Notes under the pieces: model-generated
Databases searched by the model: none
Told to the model about the DNA's origin: nothing
What the model saw: the letters and a program-made list of their open reading frames with translations, nothing else
Source of the DNA: Beijerinckiaceae bacterium
GTDB taxonomy: Bacteria; Pseudomonadota; Alphaproteobacteria; Rhizobiales; Beijerinckiaceae
NCBI GenBank assembly: GCA_022702015.1
Contig: JAKONI010000118.1
Coordinates: 1 to 48,101, forward strand
Reading direction: 5' to 3'
DNA: 48,101 nucleotides
In this document: one piece after another, positions 37,639 through 46,621 of the stretch
How the letters are laid out: each line of letters opens with the position of its first letter
Numbering within the stretch: the stretch's first letter is position 1
Program-made: the position numbers and the translations under genes

Positions 37639-38816
37639 TGCGCCGCCATAGTCTCAACCCACGCGGAAATTGGCGCGCAGTGGCCACGGAGATCGGCTAC
37701 AATTTCCATACTGGCGAGGACGGTTACACCGTCTGGTCTGAGGACGCTGCCTATGGCTTCACCCTCGCGCAAATCGAGGAGGACCTAGAGGCGCCAACCG
37801 CAGAGCTGCATGATCTTTGCCTCGACCTTGCCGCCGAGATCGCGGAGAGCTCGGCGTTGATGACGCGCCTCGGCATCCCGGACTGGGCGCATTCGCTAGT
37901 CACCCGCAGCCACCGTGCTCGCGATCCGCACCTCTACGGGCGCTTCGATCTAGCCTACGACGGCACCGGGCCAGCGAAGCTCTTGGAGTACAATGCTGAC
38001 ACCCCTACCGCTTTATTCGAGACGGCAGTGTTCCAGTGGCGCTGGCTAGAGGACCTACGCACCAGTGGCTCGTTACCTACGGGTGCAGACCAATTCAACT
38101 CGGTACACGAACGCCTAATCACGCGCTTCGGCGAGATCCAAGCACGGATCGGCGAGCCGCTGCACCTGACCTGTATGACAGAGTTCCCAGAAGATAGCGG
38201 GACCGTTGGCTACCTCGCAGACTGCGCCGCCCAGGCTGGGCTGCACGTGCGCCTCATCGACATCACCGATATTGGCTTGCGTAGAGCGAGTGGCCACTCA
38301 TCCTTCGTTGATCGCGCCGGTGATCCGGTGCGTCTGCTATTCAAACTCTACCCGTGGGAGTGGCTGCTGCGCGACAGTTTCGGACAGGCGATCGCCGGCA
38401 ACGCCACTACATTCATCGAGCCGGCCTGGAAGATGGTTCTGAGCAACAAGGGCATCCTCCCCCTACTGTGGGAGCGCCATCCGGACCACCCGAACCTGTT
38501 GCCGGCCTACTTCGAAGACGATCCTCGGAAGTTCGCTCTCGGCAGAAGCTTCGCTCGCAAGCCGCTCCTGGGACGCGAAGGTGCCAACGTCACCATCGTC
38601 ACCGATGGTCAGGTCGCCGCGACTGAAGATGGACCTTACGCCGATAGTGGCTACGTCCGCCAAGCGCTTGCGCCCGTGCCTGTATTCGACGGACGCTGTG
38701 CGGTGATCGGTTCCTGGGTCATCGGCGATGAGCCAGCCGGGATGATTATCCGCGAGAGCGCTAGCGCTATCTCGAACGATGCATCACAGCTTGTGCCGCA
38801 CTTCATCGTACCATGA
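37638..38816 (+). CDS. YgiC-like glutathionylspermidine synthase family protein
   Basis: Encodes 392 residues from ATG 37638 (TGATG overlap with the preceding stop). Motifs of the C-terminal ATP-grasp-type synthetase family: YNFHTGEDGYTVWSEDAAYG near the start, GRFDLAYDGTGPAKLLEYNA DTPTALFE near 100-130, then EPAWKMVLSNKGILPLLWER HPDHPNLLPAY, RKPLLGREGANVTIV and IGSWVIGDEPAGMIIRES. Members form amide bonds between glutathione-type peptides and amines, or are paralogues of unknown substrate. Length matches YgiC/YjfC (about 390). Confidence 0.9.
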   Translation: MRRHSLNPRGNWRAVATEIGYNFHTGEDGYTVWSEDAAYGFTLAQIEEDLEAPTAELHDLCLDLAAEIAESSALMTRLGIPDWAHSLVTRSHRARDPHLYGRFDLAYDGTGPAKLLEYNADTPTALFETAVFQWRWLEDLRTSGSLPTGADQFNSVHERLITRFGEIQARIGEPLHLTCMTEFPEDSGTVGYLADCAAQAGLHVRLIDITDIGLRRASGHSSFVDRAGDPVRLLFKLYPWEWLLRDSFGQAIAGNATTFIEPAWKMVLSNKGILPLLWERHPDHPNLLPAYFEDDPRKFALGRSFARKPLLGREGANVTIVTDGQVAATEDGPYADSGYVRQALAPVPVFDGRCAVIGSWVIGDEPAGMIIRESASAISNDASQLVPHFIVP

Positions 38817-39118
38817 TCGACCGTGCTAAAGGCCAAAGGCGTTTCACTATGAATGCCCGCTGAGGGTGGATTGCGGTAGTTCCGCTTTCGAGTCCAGAAC
38901 CTGAAAAAGCGGCTGCTCTGCAGTTGGCCAATCGTGCGACTGACATTGGCAACGGCGGCGTCGAGGCTGCGCCCAGGAGCTTCGTAGGAGCTGGGATATC
39001 GCCTTTTGGAGATACAGCCGGCCGGTCATGCGTGAGGGGCGAAGTGCAGATCGACCGGCCGACCGTACCATCCTGAAGGGGCGGCACGATGCCGGATAAG
39101 CCCATCCAGGCTCGAAAC
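38817..39118. other. Gene-free interval of decayed sequence
   Basis: About 300 bases between convergent genes. It contains degenerate motifs of the type GCGGTAGTTCCGCTTTCGAG and CTGAAAAAGCGGCTGC, similar in style to the left edge of the window. No gene or clear terminator. Confidence 0.35.
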
Positions 39119-39721
39119 CTACCGTGAGTGCGTGACCACGCCCCCGGAAGGCAACTTCTTGGCCGAAGGGGTGCCCGCTCGCGCACCGCTCGACATCCAG
39201 TCCGGGTCGGAGACCGGGCCGCCCTGGCCATCGGTCGACCCCTGGAGTTGGCCGGGGACGAGGTCTACCACACGCTTCCACGATTGCGAGGCGCAGAACA
39301 CCAGCATGCAGCCCTTCACCGTCAGGGCCGATGGCTGATCGCTCCAGACGGTGACGTCGTAGGACTTGCCGTTTTCGGCGTTGTAGATCTTGCCTTCGAA
39401 GCGCCCCTCGGCGTCCGGCTTCAAGCCGAGCAGCATCTGGTGGCCCATCTGGGGGCGGCTCTGCCAAGCCGTGTTCGGGCTGTACTGGTCGACCTTCGGC
39501 CTCCCGTCCTTGTCGGACGGCTCCTTCATCCAGACGATGAAGCCGCACAGGCGGGACGCGTCGGACCCGCACCGCTCGGTCCGGACGCGGGCGCGCCCGT
39601 CCTCCGTGAGCCAAGTGCCGTACGGTTCGGCGGCACGGGCAGCCTCGGGCCGGCCACAGGTGGCACCAGCGACGACGGCCACCAAGGCGAACGTGCCCAG
39701 GCGGTAGATGGGAGCGGTCAT
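39119..39721 (-). CDS. DUF2147 secreted protein
   Basis: Encodes 200 residues from ATG 39721. Signal peptide MTAPIYRLGTFALVAVVAGA. The mature domain is DUF2147: AEPYGTWLTEDGRARVRTER, CGFIVWMKEPSDKDG, RPQMGHQMLLGLKPDAEGRF, EGKIYNAENGKSYDVTVW, LTVKGCMLVFCASQSWKR. DUF2147 proteins are periplasmic beta-barrel-like proteins of unknown role. It lies 34 bases after the RND permease gene and is probably the last gene of the efflux operon. Confidence 0.88.
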   Translation of the reverse strand: MTAPIYRLGTFALVAVVAGATCGRPEAARAAEPYGTWLTEDGRARVRTERCGSDASRLCGFIVWMKEPSDKDGRPKVDQYSPNTAWQSRPQMGHQMLLGLKPDAEGRFEGKIYNAENGKSYDVTVWSDQPSALTVKGCMLVFCASQSWKRVVDLVPGQLQGSTDGQGGPVSDPDWMSSGARAGTPSAKKLPSGGVVTHSR

Positions 39722-39755
39722 TGGATTTCTCCGGGATGGGGATGGGAAACCGGGC

Positions 39756-42700
39756 TTACGAGGCGGTCGCCGCGCGTCCCGTCGCCTCGTCCCGCGAACC
39801 GATGAAGCGACCGAGGAGACGGCCAAGGAGGCTGCCCAGGCTGTCCATCAGCAGGAAGACGGCCGGGACGAAGACCAGGGAGAGCAGGGTCGACACGATG
39901 AGGCCGGCGATGACCGCCACCGCCATCGGCGCCCGGAACTCGCCGCCGACCCCCAACGCCATGGCTGAGGGCACCATGCCGGCGGCCATCGCTAGGGTAG
40001 TCATCACGATGGGGCGCGCCCGCTTGCGGCCGGCATCGACGATGGCGGTGACCCGGTCGACGCCGCGCCCCATCTCCTCGACCGCGAAGTCGACCAGCAT
40101 GATCGCGTTCTTCGTGACCAGACCCATCAGCATCAGGATGCCGATGACGACCGGCATCGAGATCGGCATCTGGCAAATCAGCAGGCCGAGGATGGCGCCG
40201 CCGATGGAGAGCGGCAGTGAGAACAGGATGGTCAGCGGCTGCAGGAATGAGCCGAACAGCAGGACGAGGACGGCGTAGACCATCATGATCCCGGCGCCCA
40301 TCGCCATCAGGAAACCCGAGAACACCTCGCCCATGATCTCGGCGTCGCCGGTCTGCTTGATGGTCACGCCCGGCGGCAGGTTCTTCGCTGTAGGCGTCTG
40401 CAGGGCCTCGGCGATGAGGGAGCCCAGCGCCTCCGAGCCCTGCATGTTGGCCTCGACGGCGACGCGCACTGCCCGGTCGTAGCGGTCGATGGCCCCCGGG
40501 CCTTGGTCGAGCTCGATGTCGGCCACGACCGCCAACGGCACGGCGGCCCCGTTCTTGGCCGGTACCTTCAGGTTCTCCAGCCGCGAGACCGCGCCGCGAG
40601 CGCTCTCGGGCAGTTGCACCCGGATCGGCACCTGGCGGTCCGCGGCGTTGAACTTGGCGAGGTTCAAGCCGATGTCGCCGATGGTCCCGACCCGCACGGT
40701 CTCGGCGATGGCGTCGGTCGAGACGCCGAGGTCGGCCGCAACGCCGGGCTTCGGCCGGATGCGGACCTCCGTCCGGTTTAGCGGCGCCGTCGACATCACC
40801 GCCACGAGGTGTGGGACGGCGGCCATGTCCCGCTGCAGGCGGGCGGCGACGTCCGTAACGACGTCGGCGTCGGGCCCGCTTACCACCAGGGCGAGGTCGC
40901 GCTGCCCGCTGTCACGCAGCGTCCAGGACCGGATATCCGGCTCCTCGGCGAGCAGGGCCGCGATCTCGGCCTCCACCGTCCACTGCCGCTTGGCTCGCGC
41001 GTTCTTCGGCGTCAGGTTGACGGTCAGGGTCGCGAGCCGGGTCTCCTTCTTGCCCCCGACCTGCCGGCCGCCGTCGACGAACACCGAGGTCACCTCGGGC
41101 AGCGCCCGGATGCGGGAGACCACCCGGTCGGACACCGCCACCGTGTCGGCGAGCTTCGCGCCCGGCGCCAGCTCGACCATGAACAGGGTGCGGGCGTTGT
41201 CCTGCTTCGGGATGAAGCCCGAGGGCAGCAGACCGGTAGACACGATGGAGGCCGCAAACAGCGCGAGGCCTGCGAACAGCGTGACGACCCGGTGGCGCAC
41301 CGACCAGCCGACGAGGCGCGTGTAGGCCCGCATGATCGGTCCCTCGCGCTCGTCGTGGTGACCGTGGTCGCGCAGGAAGTAGGCGGCGAGCATCGGCGTG
41401 ATCAGGCGCGCCACGAGCAGCGACATGAACACCGAAACCGCGATGGTCAGGCCGAACTGGATGAAGTAGCGCCCGGCGATGCCCGGCATGAACGACACCG
41501 GGGCGAACACTGCGATCAGGGTCGCGGTGATGGCGATGACCGCGAGCCCGATCTCGTCGGCGCCCTCGATGGCCGCCCGGTAGGGCGGCTTGCCCAGCCG
41601 CATGTGCCGGACCACGTTCTCGATCTCGACGATGGCGTCGTCGACAAGGATGCCGGTCACCAGGGTGATGGCGAGCAGGCTGATGCCGTTGAGCGTGAAG
41701 CCCAAGGCGTCCATCGCCCAGAAGGTCGGGAAGACGGAGAGCGGCAGCGCTACTGCGGCGATGAGCGTGGCGCGCCAGTCGCGCAGGAACAGCAGCACCA
41801 CGATGACCGCGAGGAGCGCGCCCTCGATCAGGGTGTGCATCGCGGAATCGTAGGAGCCAATGGTCGAGGAGACCGAGGAATCGATCATCTCGAATTGCAA
41901 GTCGGGGTAGGTCGCCTCGAACTCGGCGATCTTCCTCTGCACCCCGGCCGCGACCTCGGCGTCGCTCGCGCCTGAACCACGCGAGACCGCGAAGGCAACG
42001 ACCGGCTCGCCGTTGAAGCGGGCGAAGGTTCGCGCCTCCTCGATGCCGTCCTCCACCCTGGCGAGGTCGTCGAGCCGGACCTTGCGGCCGCCGGGCAGCA
42101 CGATGGAGGTGGCCTTGAGGTCGCGCAGGGTGCGGGAGGCGGCCAGCGTGCGGATCGACTGCTCGCGCCCACCCACCTCGCCGCGCCCGCCCGCCATGTC
42201 GGCGGAGGTGAGCCGCAACTGCCGGTTCACGTCGGCGGCGGTGATGCCCAGCGACAGCAGCCGGTCTGGCTGGAGCACGACCCGGACCTCGCGGGCGACG
42301 CCGCCGACCCGCTCGACACCACCCACCCCCTTCACGCCCTGGAGCGTGCGGGCGATCTTGTCCTCGACCAGCCAGGAAAGGTCTGCAGGCGTCATCGCGG
42401 GCGCCTTCACGCCGTAGACGAGGATCGGCAGGCCGGCGACCTCGACGCGATTGATCACCGGCTCGTCGATGGTCCGGGGCAGGTTGATGCGGATCTTCGA
42501 GATTGCGTCCTTCACGTCGTTGACGGCGCGGTCGGTGTTCACCTCCAGCCGGAACTCGACGGTGGTCACCGAGGAGCCCTCGGTGATGGCCGAGGTGATG
42601 TGCTTGACGCCGCGCACGCCGGCGATCGAGTCCTCGACCCACTTGGTGACCTGGGTCTGCAACTCGGACGGCGCCGCGCCGGACTGGGTGATGGCCACCG

Positions 42701-42842
42701 AGACGATGGGCACATCGACGTTGGGCATCTTCGTCACCGCGAGCCCGCGGAAACTGACGAGGCCGAGCACGACCAGGACGAGGAACAGGACGAGGGGCGC
42801 GATGGGTTTGCGGATCGCCCAGGCGGAGACGTTGAGACGCAT
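39756..42842 (-). CDS. RND-family efflux transporter permease
   Basis: Encodes 1028 residues. Twelve transmembrane helices in the RND arrangement: TM1 IAPLVLFLVLVVLGLVSFRG, then a large periplasmic loop (about 40-330), a TM block including GILVDDAIVEIENVV with the two proton-relay aspartates near residues 401-402, a second loop, and a second block including MGLVTKNAIMLVDFAVEEMG. Closest in style to HAE1/AcrB-MdtB-like transporters. It pumps hydrophobic compounds or metabolites across the envelope with the adaptor encoded upstream. No outer-membrane factor gene lies nearby. Transcribed from the promoter at 45044-45072. Confidence 0.95.
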   Translation of the reverse strand: MRLNVSAWAIRKPIAPLVLFLVLVVLGLVSFRGLAVTKMPNVDVPIVSVAITQSGAAPSELQTQVTKWVEDSIAGVRGVKHITSAITEGSSVTTVEFRLEVNTDRAVNDVKDAISKIRINLPRTIDEPVINRVEVAGLPILVYGVKAPAMTPADLSWLVEDKIARTLQGVKGVGGVERVGGVAREVRVVLQPDRLLSLGITAADVNRQLRLTSADMAGGRGEVGGREQSIRTLAASRTLRDLKATSIVLPGGRKVRLDDLARVEDGIEEARTFARFNGEPVVAFAVSRGSGASDAEVAAGVQRKIAEFEATYPDLQFEMIDSSVSSTIGSYDSAMHTLIEGALLAVIVVLLFLRDWRATLIAAVALPLSVFPTFWAMDALGFTLNGISLLAITLVTGILVDDAIVEIENVVRHMRLGKPPYRAAIEGADEIGLAVIAITATLIAVFAPVSFMPGIAGRYFIQFGLTIAVSVFMSLLVARLITPMLAAYFLRDHGHHDEREGPIMRAYTRLVGWSVRHRVVTLFAGLALFAASIVSTGLLPSGFIPKQDNARTLFMVELAPGAKLADTVAVSDRVVSRIRALPEVTSVFVDGGRQVGGKKETRLATLTVNLTPKNARAKRQWTVEAEIAALLAEEPDIRSWTLRDSGQRDLALVVSGPDADVVTDVAARLQRDMAAVPHLVAVMSTAPLNRTEVRIRPKPGVAADLGVSTDAIAETVRVGTIGDIGLNLAKFNAADRQVPIRVQLPESARGAVSRLENLKVPAKNGAAVPLAVVADIELDQGPGAIDRYDRAVRVAVEANMQGSEALGSLIAEALQTPTAKNLPPGVTIKQTGDAEIMGEVFSGFLMAMGAGIMMVYAVLVLLFGSFLQPLTILFSLPLSIGGAILGLLICQMPISMPVVIGILMLMGLVTKNAIMLVDFAVEEMGRGVDRVTAIVDAGRKRARPIVMTTLAMAAGMVPSAMALGVGGEFRAPMAVAVIAGLIVSTLLSLVFVPAVFLLMDSLGSLLGRLLGRFIGSRDEATGRAATAS

Positions 42843-42893
42843 CGGGCGGCCCTGGCTTTCGTGACTGTGGAACGGGGGCAGGGACGCGGCGGC

Positions 42894-44126
42894 CTACGGC
42901 ACGCCGGCTTCCGCCGTGTCCCGGGGCGCCGGCACTGCGGCGACCGCGGGCGTGCCGGTCTGGCCTTCGAGAACGGGGCGGACCCGGTCGCCGTCACGCA
43001 GGAACGAACCGGCCCGGGCCACGACCCGCTCGCCCTCGTTCAGGCCAGCGCGGACCTCGACCGTGTCCTCGTCGGCGATGCCGGTGCGGATGGTACGGTC
43101 CTCGATCCGGTCGCCGGTCACGACGAGCACGCTGCGGCGCCCGCCGCCGTACAACACGGAGGCCTGGGGGACGCTCACGCCGCGGCTGCGGGCGAGCTCG
43201 ACCTCGCCGCGGGCGAAGGTCCCGATGCGTAGGCGCGGATCGGGGTCGAGGCGCACCCGAACCTTGCCGAGGCGCGTGGCCCTGTCGACCTCGGGATAGA
43301 CCGCGCGGACGCGGCCGGCGACGTGGCCGCCCTCGCCCAGGTCGATCCAGGCCGGGGCGCCCTCACGCAGCAGCGGCAGCTTGGTCTCGACGACCTCGCC
43401 TTCCAGCTCGATCTCCCCGCGGGCGATCAGGCGGAACAGCGGCTCGGAGGCGGTCGAGGTGGCGAGGCCGACCCGGGCGGTACGGCGGCTGACGATGCCG
43501 TCCTCGGGAGCGCGGATCTCGGTGCGGGCGAGACGCAGGGATAGCTCGTCGCGCACGGCGTGGGCCTGGGCGAGGTCGGCCTTGGCCATGGCCAGCCCGT
43601 TGCGAGCGAAGGCCAGTCGGCCCTCGGCCTGACGCAGGGTGGAGGTCCGGGTCTCCATCACCACGGCGGTGGTGTTGCCCGTGGCGATGAGCGTCTTCGC
43701 CCGCTCCAGGCTGAGCCGCGCCTCGGTCTCGGCGGCCTCCGCCTGCTCGATGTTGCTCTGGGACTGGGGTACAGCGGCCTCAGCCTTGGCCACCACCGCG
43801 TCCTGCTGCGCGATCTGGCGGTCGATCAGGTCGCGGGCGAGGCGCGCCAACACCTGGCCCTTGGCGACCCGCGCGCCCTCCTCGACCAGCACCTCGGTGA
43901 CCCGGTAACCGTCGATCTCGGGCGTTACCAGCACCTCGTCGCGCGACACCAGTGTGCCTGTCACCGCCACCGTCTCGACGGTCTCGCGGCGCGTCGCCTC
44001 AACCACGCTGACGGCGGGCGCTAGGAGCGGCTTGGCCATGACGGGGGCCTCGTCGCGGGCGGAGGCGACCGACAGGCCGAGCGCCAGCAGCGTGGGAGCG
44101 GCGAGGACGGCGGCGCGGGTCATCAT
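42894..44126 (-). CDS. RND periplasmic adaptor (membrane fusion protein)
   Basis: Encodes 410 residues from ATG 44126, which overlaps the TetR stop (ATGA); ATG 44123 is equally possible. Signal peptide MTRAAVLAAPTLLALGLSVA. Barrel-sandwich hybrid lipoyl-type motif (VTPEIDGYRVTEVLVEEGAR VAKGQVLARL), alpha-helical hairpin (about 110-190), and a matching second half (TEIRAPEDGIVSRRTARVG), then a membrane-proximal beta domain. It bridges the permease to an outer-membrane channel. 51 bases separate it from the permease gene. Confidence 0.93.
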   Translation of the reverse strand: MMTRAAVLAAPTLLALGLSVASARDEAPVMAKPLLAPAVSVVEATRRETVETVAVTGTLVSRDEVLVTPEIDGYRVTEVLVEEGARVAKGQVLARLARDLIDRQIAQQDAVVAKAEAAVPQSQSNIEQAEAAETEARLSLERAKTLIATGNTTAVVMETRTSTLRQAEGRLAFARNGLAMAKADLAQAHAVRDELSLRLARTEIRAPEDGIVSRRTARVGLATSTASEPLFRLIARGEIELEGEVVETKLPLLREGAPAWIDLGEGGHVAGRVRAVYPEVDRATRLGKVRVRLDPDPRLRIGTFARGEVELARSRGVSVPQASVLYGGGRRSVLVVTGDRIEDRTIRTGIADEDTVEVRAGLNEGERVVARAGSFLRDGDRVRPVLEGQTGTPAVAAVPAPRDTAEAGVP

Positions 44127-44758
44127 TTGGTCTCCGGGGCGGAGGCGGCCGCTCGCGGGAGCGAACCGTTCAGACCGGCTTCGATGAGGGCTTGGAGGTG
44201 GGCGACGGCGGGGGCCGGGTCGTAGCCCGGTAGGATGGCGCGGCCGACGACGATGCCCTTCATCAGCGGGTTGACCGCCTCGAACATGGACGTGGGTTCG
44301 CAAGCGGGCGAGGTGGCGAGCGTCGTGAACATCCCGCACAGCCATTCCCGGGCTTCGGCCTCGCTGCGGTCGACCAGGGCGGCGATGGCGGGATTCCGCG
44401 TGGTCTCCGCCCATAGATCGAGGCGCAGCACCGCGGCCTCGCGAGTGATGCCGGTGAAGAACCGTTCGAGGATGCCGTTCAGGGAGGCGCGCCGATCGCC
44501 CGACCGCTCCATCTCGGCCACGAGGGCGGCTCCACGAACGCGGTCGCGCTCTGCCATCGCCAGGACGATGTCCTCCTTCGAGGCGAAGTAGCGGTAGAAG
44601 TTGCCTTGGCTCATGGCGGCCTCGCGGGCGAGGTCCGACATCGTCGTGCGATGGAAGCCGTTACGGACGAAGCAGGCCTCGGCCGCGTCGAGGATACGCT
44701 CGCGCCGCGCGGCCTGGGCGCTGCTGACCTCGACGACGGTTGCAGTCCCAGCGCTCAC
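44123..44758 (-). CDS. TetR-family regulator of the efflux operon
   Basis: Encodes 211 residues from GTG 44758 (GTGA overlap with the preceding stop). N-terminal HTH: ARRERILDAAEACFVRNGFH, RTTMSDLAREAAMSQGNFYR YFASKEDIVLAMAE, a standard TetR DNA-binding domain. The C-terminal ligand domain is helical. It lies in the operon it most likely represses, through the palindromes at 45049-45084. Translation couples it on both sides to its neighbours. Confidence 0.93.
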   Translation of the reverse strand: MSAGTATVVEVSSAQAARRERILDAAEACFVRNGFHRTTMSDLAREAAMSQGNFYRYFASKEDIVLAMAERDRVRGAALVAEMERSGDRRASLNGILERFFTGITREAAVLRLDLWAETTRNPAIAALVDRSEAEAREWLCGMFTTLATSPACEPTSMFEAVNPLMKGIVVGRAILPGYDPAPAVAHLQALIEAGLNGSLPRAAASAPETK

Positions 44759-45033
44759 GACGCGAAGCCCGGTCCGTGCGGGACGACCCTGGACTGGTCC
44801 TTGGCTGGGACGACGTCGGCGCATGCGTGGGGCGCTTGGTCAAGACCGGCGCAGGCCCGGGCCTGCCAGCCACTTGGGCCGGTGCCGGTCCAGGACAGCA
44901 GGCATGTCCACCCCAGCACCACCATAGCGCCGAGGATCACGTTCGCCGGACGCACCAGGGTGCGCAACACGGCCGTGGCGGCGGGGGCTTCGACGTGGGC
45001 AACGGATGCGTAGGCCATGCTCGACACCATCAT
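44755..45033 (-). CDS. Small membrane protein, first gene of the efflux operon
   Basis: Encodes 92 residues from ATG 45033 (alternatives 45030 and 45018). One transmembrane segment (PANVILGAMVVLGWTCLLSW) and a Cys-containing C-terminal part. It ends in the GTGA overlap with the TetR gene. The first ATG lies about 4 bases after the predicted transcription start, so ATG 45018 may be used instead. Function unknown. Confidence 0.55.
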   Translation of the reverse strand: MMVSSMAYASVAHVEAPAATAVLRTLVRPANVILGAMVVLGWTCLLSWTGTGPSGWQARACAGLDQAPHACADVVPAKDQSRVVPHGPGFAS

Positions 45034-45043
45034 TCCTACAACC

Positions 45044-45084
45044 TCTATAATGAACACTCATTCTCATGTCAATGAACGTTCATT
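45044..45084 (-). promoter_or_regulatory. Efflux-operon promoter with two TetR-type operators
   Basis: Minus strand: TTGACA (45072-45067), 17-base spacer, TATAGA (45049-45044), a near-consensus sigma-70 promoter. Two related palindromes: AATGAACGTTCATT (45071-45084, perfect) over the upstream edge of the -35, and AATGAACACTCATT (45049-45062) in the spacer and -10. The centres are 22 bases apart, about two helical turns. Both are followed by CTCAT. Natural operators for the TetR protein of this operon. Confidence 0.82.
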
Positions 45085-45370
45085 CTCATCTGCGATGCGA
45101 CGCCATAGGCGAGCATGGAAGGCCATGGGGAGGTTTCTCCAAGGGGTTGCCGATGTCAGCTTTCGAGAAACCTGCCGATGGCAGATGAATGCCCGGCATG
45201 GGTCGCAAGCGGAACGTCCGCTCAATGTTGAAGGGGCGTGAGTCGACGATTGCGGCGTCCAGATCCCCCGCACTGCGCCGACCCTCACGCGACTGCCCGG
45301 CCGAGGCACGACCTCAACCCGAACTGGAACCGCACTGCCAGGGTTCTGGGGAGCGCGCTTCGGCATGGGT
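45085..45370. other. Gene-free interval
   Basis: Between the efflux promoter and the end of the excisionase-like gene. Only short frames without protein character. No clear signals. Confidence 0.35.
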
Positions 45371-45604
45371 TCACCTCCCCTTGCTTCGCGGGGGCACCTT
45401 CGTTGCGCGTTCGACTTCATCTACGGCAGAGCGCGGGATCCTAAGCAGCTTACCGCCGAGCTGGAAGTGCCCGAGTTCGCCACGGTTGACCATGTTTCGG
45501 ACGTGCTGCTCCGAGCACCCCCATTCGTCCGCAACCTCCTTTGGCACGAGCACGTCCGGACGCATCGGTCGGCTGCGGCCATCCTTGTCGACAGAGCGCG
45601 GCAT
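45371..45604 (-). CDS. Excisionase-like MerR/HTH_17 DNA-binding protein
   Basis: Encodes 77 residues from ATG 45604. RPDVLVPKEVADEWGCSEQH, VRNMVNRGELGHFQLGGKLL RIPRSAVDEVE is the full excisionase-type winged helix (tpkEvAe.lgvs...vr..i..GeL......g.k.riPrsav.e). Such proteins direct excision or act as small regulators. It lies downstream of the initiator-like gene 2 on the same strand; no integrase is adjacent (the nearest one in the window is at 2385). Confidence 0.8.
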   Translation of the reverse strand: MPRSVDKDGRSRPMRPDVLVPKEVADEWGCSEQHVRNMVNRGELGHFQLGGKLLRIPRSAVDEVERATKVPPRSKGR

Positions 45605-45728
45605 CGTTGGCGTCCTCCGCTCGCTACAGGCTACCTCTCGATAGCTCTTCCTGACCAGAGCGTGGCCCCGGCGCATGGCCTTCCACAGCGCAGCGACGGG
45701 GCCTCGCGCCTGCCGTTCGCCACCGTGC

Positions 45729-46619
45729 TCATGCTGGAGATCCGCGTCTTGCCGGACGTCCTCCGATCCGTTCGCCGGCGAACGGTTTCCCCGATTTAGA
45801 AACCTGAGTAGGCGTGCTGGTCGAGGATTTGACCCCACCCCCCTGAAGGAGGTGGCGGTTCACCACCCCCTTTGCGCCGATGGGGTAACGGTTCGTTATG
45901 CCATCTCGGCCGAGGGGGTTGCGATCCGCTACCCCCTTCCGGTCTAGGGGATACCGTGGTGGTTCCCCCTTTCGCCCAAGGGGGTCACGAACCGTTACCC
46001 CCTTCCGGGCCAGCTGCAGCCAGGCCGTCCACTCCGGCGAGACGATGCGGACCACGTTCGTGTCGTTGCGAAACCCGGTGATCCGGCGCTCCTCAACGGT
46101 GATGAGCCCGAGCTTCTTCGCCTCGCGGATCGCGGTCTTGACCGTCGAGCGAGACACCCCCGCGACCGAAGCGATATGCTCAATCGCCATCCGGCAGTCC
46201 CCGCGCCGGGCGGTCTCGGCGGCCACGAGGCTGAGCGCGGCTTGCTCGCCGGCGGTGAACCTTGCCGCGATGGCCGGAGGAAGCCGCCCTGAGGCGGCCC
46301 AGCGGCGGCGGCGCTCAACGCTGGCATCGGTGCGCGGCCGGGAGCCGACGCCTGTCCTGGGACTTACCTGGCGATCTGACAGGATATCGCTGATTACAAC
46401 AGTGGTCGTTCCTGTTGAGTTCGACGCCTGTCCAAGCCACGGCCGACGGGATGACACAGTAACGGTCGTCCGTGCCTCAATGAGAACAGACAGCGCCTCG
46501 GCCTCGGCCTCGCTGACATGCCCCTCACCAAAGGCGCGCCACAGCGCAGCCGTCACCGCAGGCAGCGCGGCGCGCGGCGCATCCTCCGCCTGTCGGCGGA
46601 TCGCATCGGCATAGTCCAT
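45729..46619 (-). CDS. Winged-helix, replication-initiator-like protein, copy 2
   Basis: Encodes 296 residues. The first 50 residues are almost identical to copy 1 (22876-23715). Winged helix about 125-200 (IEHIASVAGVSRSTVKTAIR, EAKKLGLITVEERRITGFRN, TNVVRIVSPEW). From about residue 203 come five 11-residue repeats of the form LGRKGVxxRxP, encoded by the 33-bp palindromic units at 45848-46012, then a short Ser/Thr tail. Downstream DNA (45661-45725) still resembles the 3' coding end of copy 1, but out of frame, so this copy ends earlier. Probable DNA-binding initiator or regulator; inferred, no catalytic motif. Confidence 0.62.
   Translation of the reverse strand: MDYADAIRRQAEDAPRAALPAVTAALWRAFGEGHVSEAEAEALSVLIEARTTVTVSSRRPWLGQASNSTGTTTVVISDILSDRQVSPRTGVGSRPRTDASVERRRRWAASGRLPPAIAARFTAGEQAALSLVAAETARRGDCRMAIEHIASVAGVSRSTVKTAIREAKKLGLITVEERRITGFRNDTNVVRIVSPEWTAWLQLARKGVTVRDPLGRKGEPPRYPLDRKGVADRNPLGRDGITNRYPIGAKGVVNRHLLQGGGVKSSTSTPTQVSKSGKPFAGERIGGRPARRGSPA
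45848..46012 (-). repeat. Five 33-bp palindromic units inside initiator-like gene 2
   Basis: Units start at 45848, 45881, 45914, 45947 and 45980, exactly 33 bases apart. Each begins with a G-run, has a CG centre flanked by changing bases and ends with a C-run about 23 bases on, then a 10-base spacer of the type TTCCGGnCnA. In the unit at 45980 the outer arms are GGGGGT / ACCCCC; at 45881 TGG / CCA. Inner positions change in pairs between units. Read on the minus strand they are five 11-codon repeats. Confidence 0.85.
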
Positions 46620-46621
46620 CG

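Noticed and set aside
40912..42642. 576-codon open frame on the same strand as the RND permease but in another frame, and the 388-codon plus-strand frame at 40809-41975
   Set aside because: Both are Arg/His/Gly/Asp-rich low-character translations of the GC-rich permease gene, which has full family motifs. They are shadows of its codon bias.
45848..46012. CRISPR-like array (regular spacing of 33 bases)
   Set aside because: There are no unique spacers; units are contiguous, imperfect, palindromic and in frame with the surrounding gene, and no cas genes are present.
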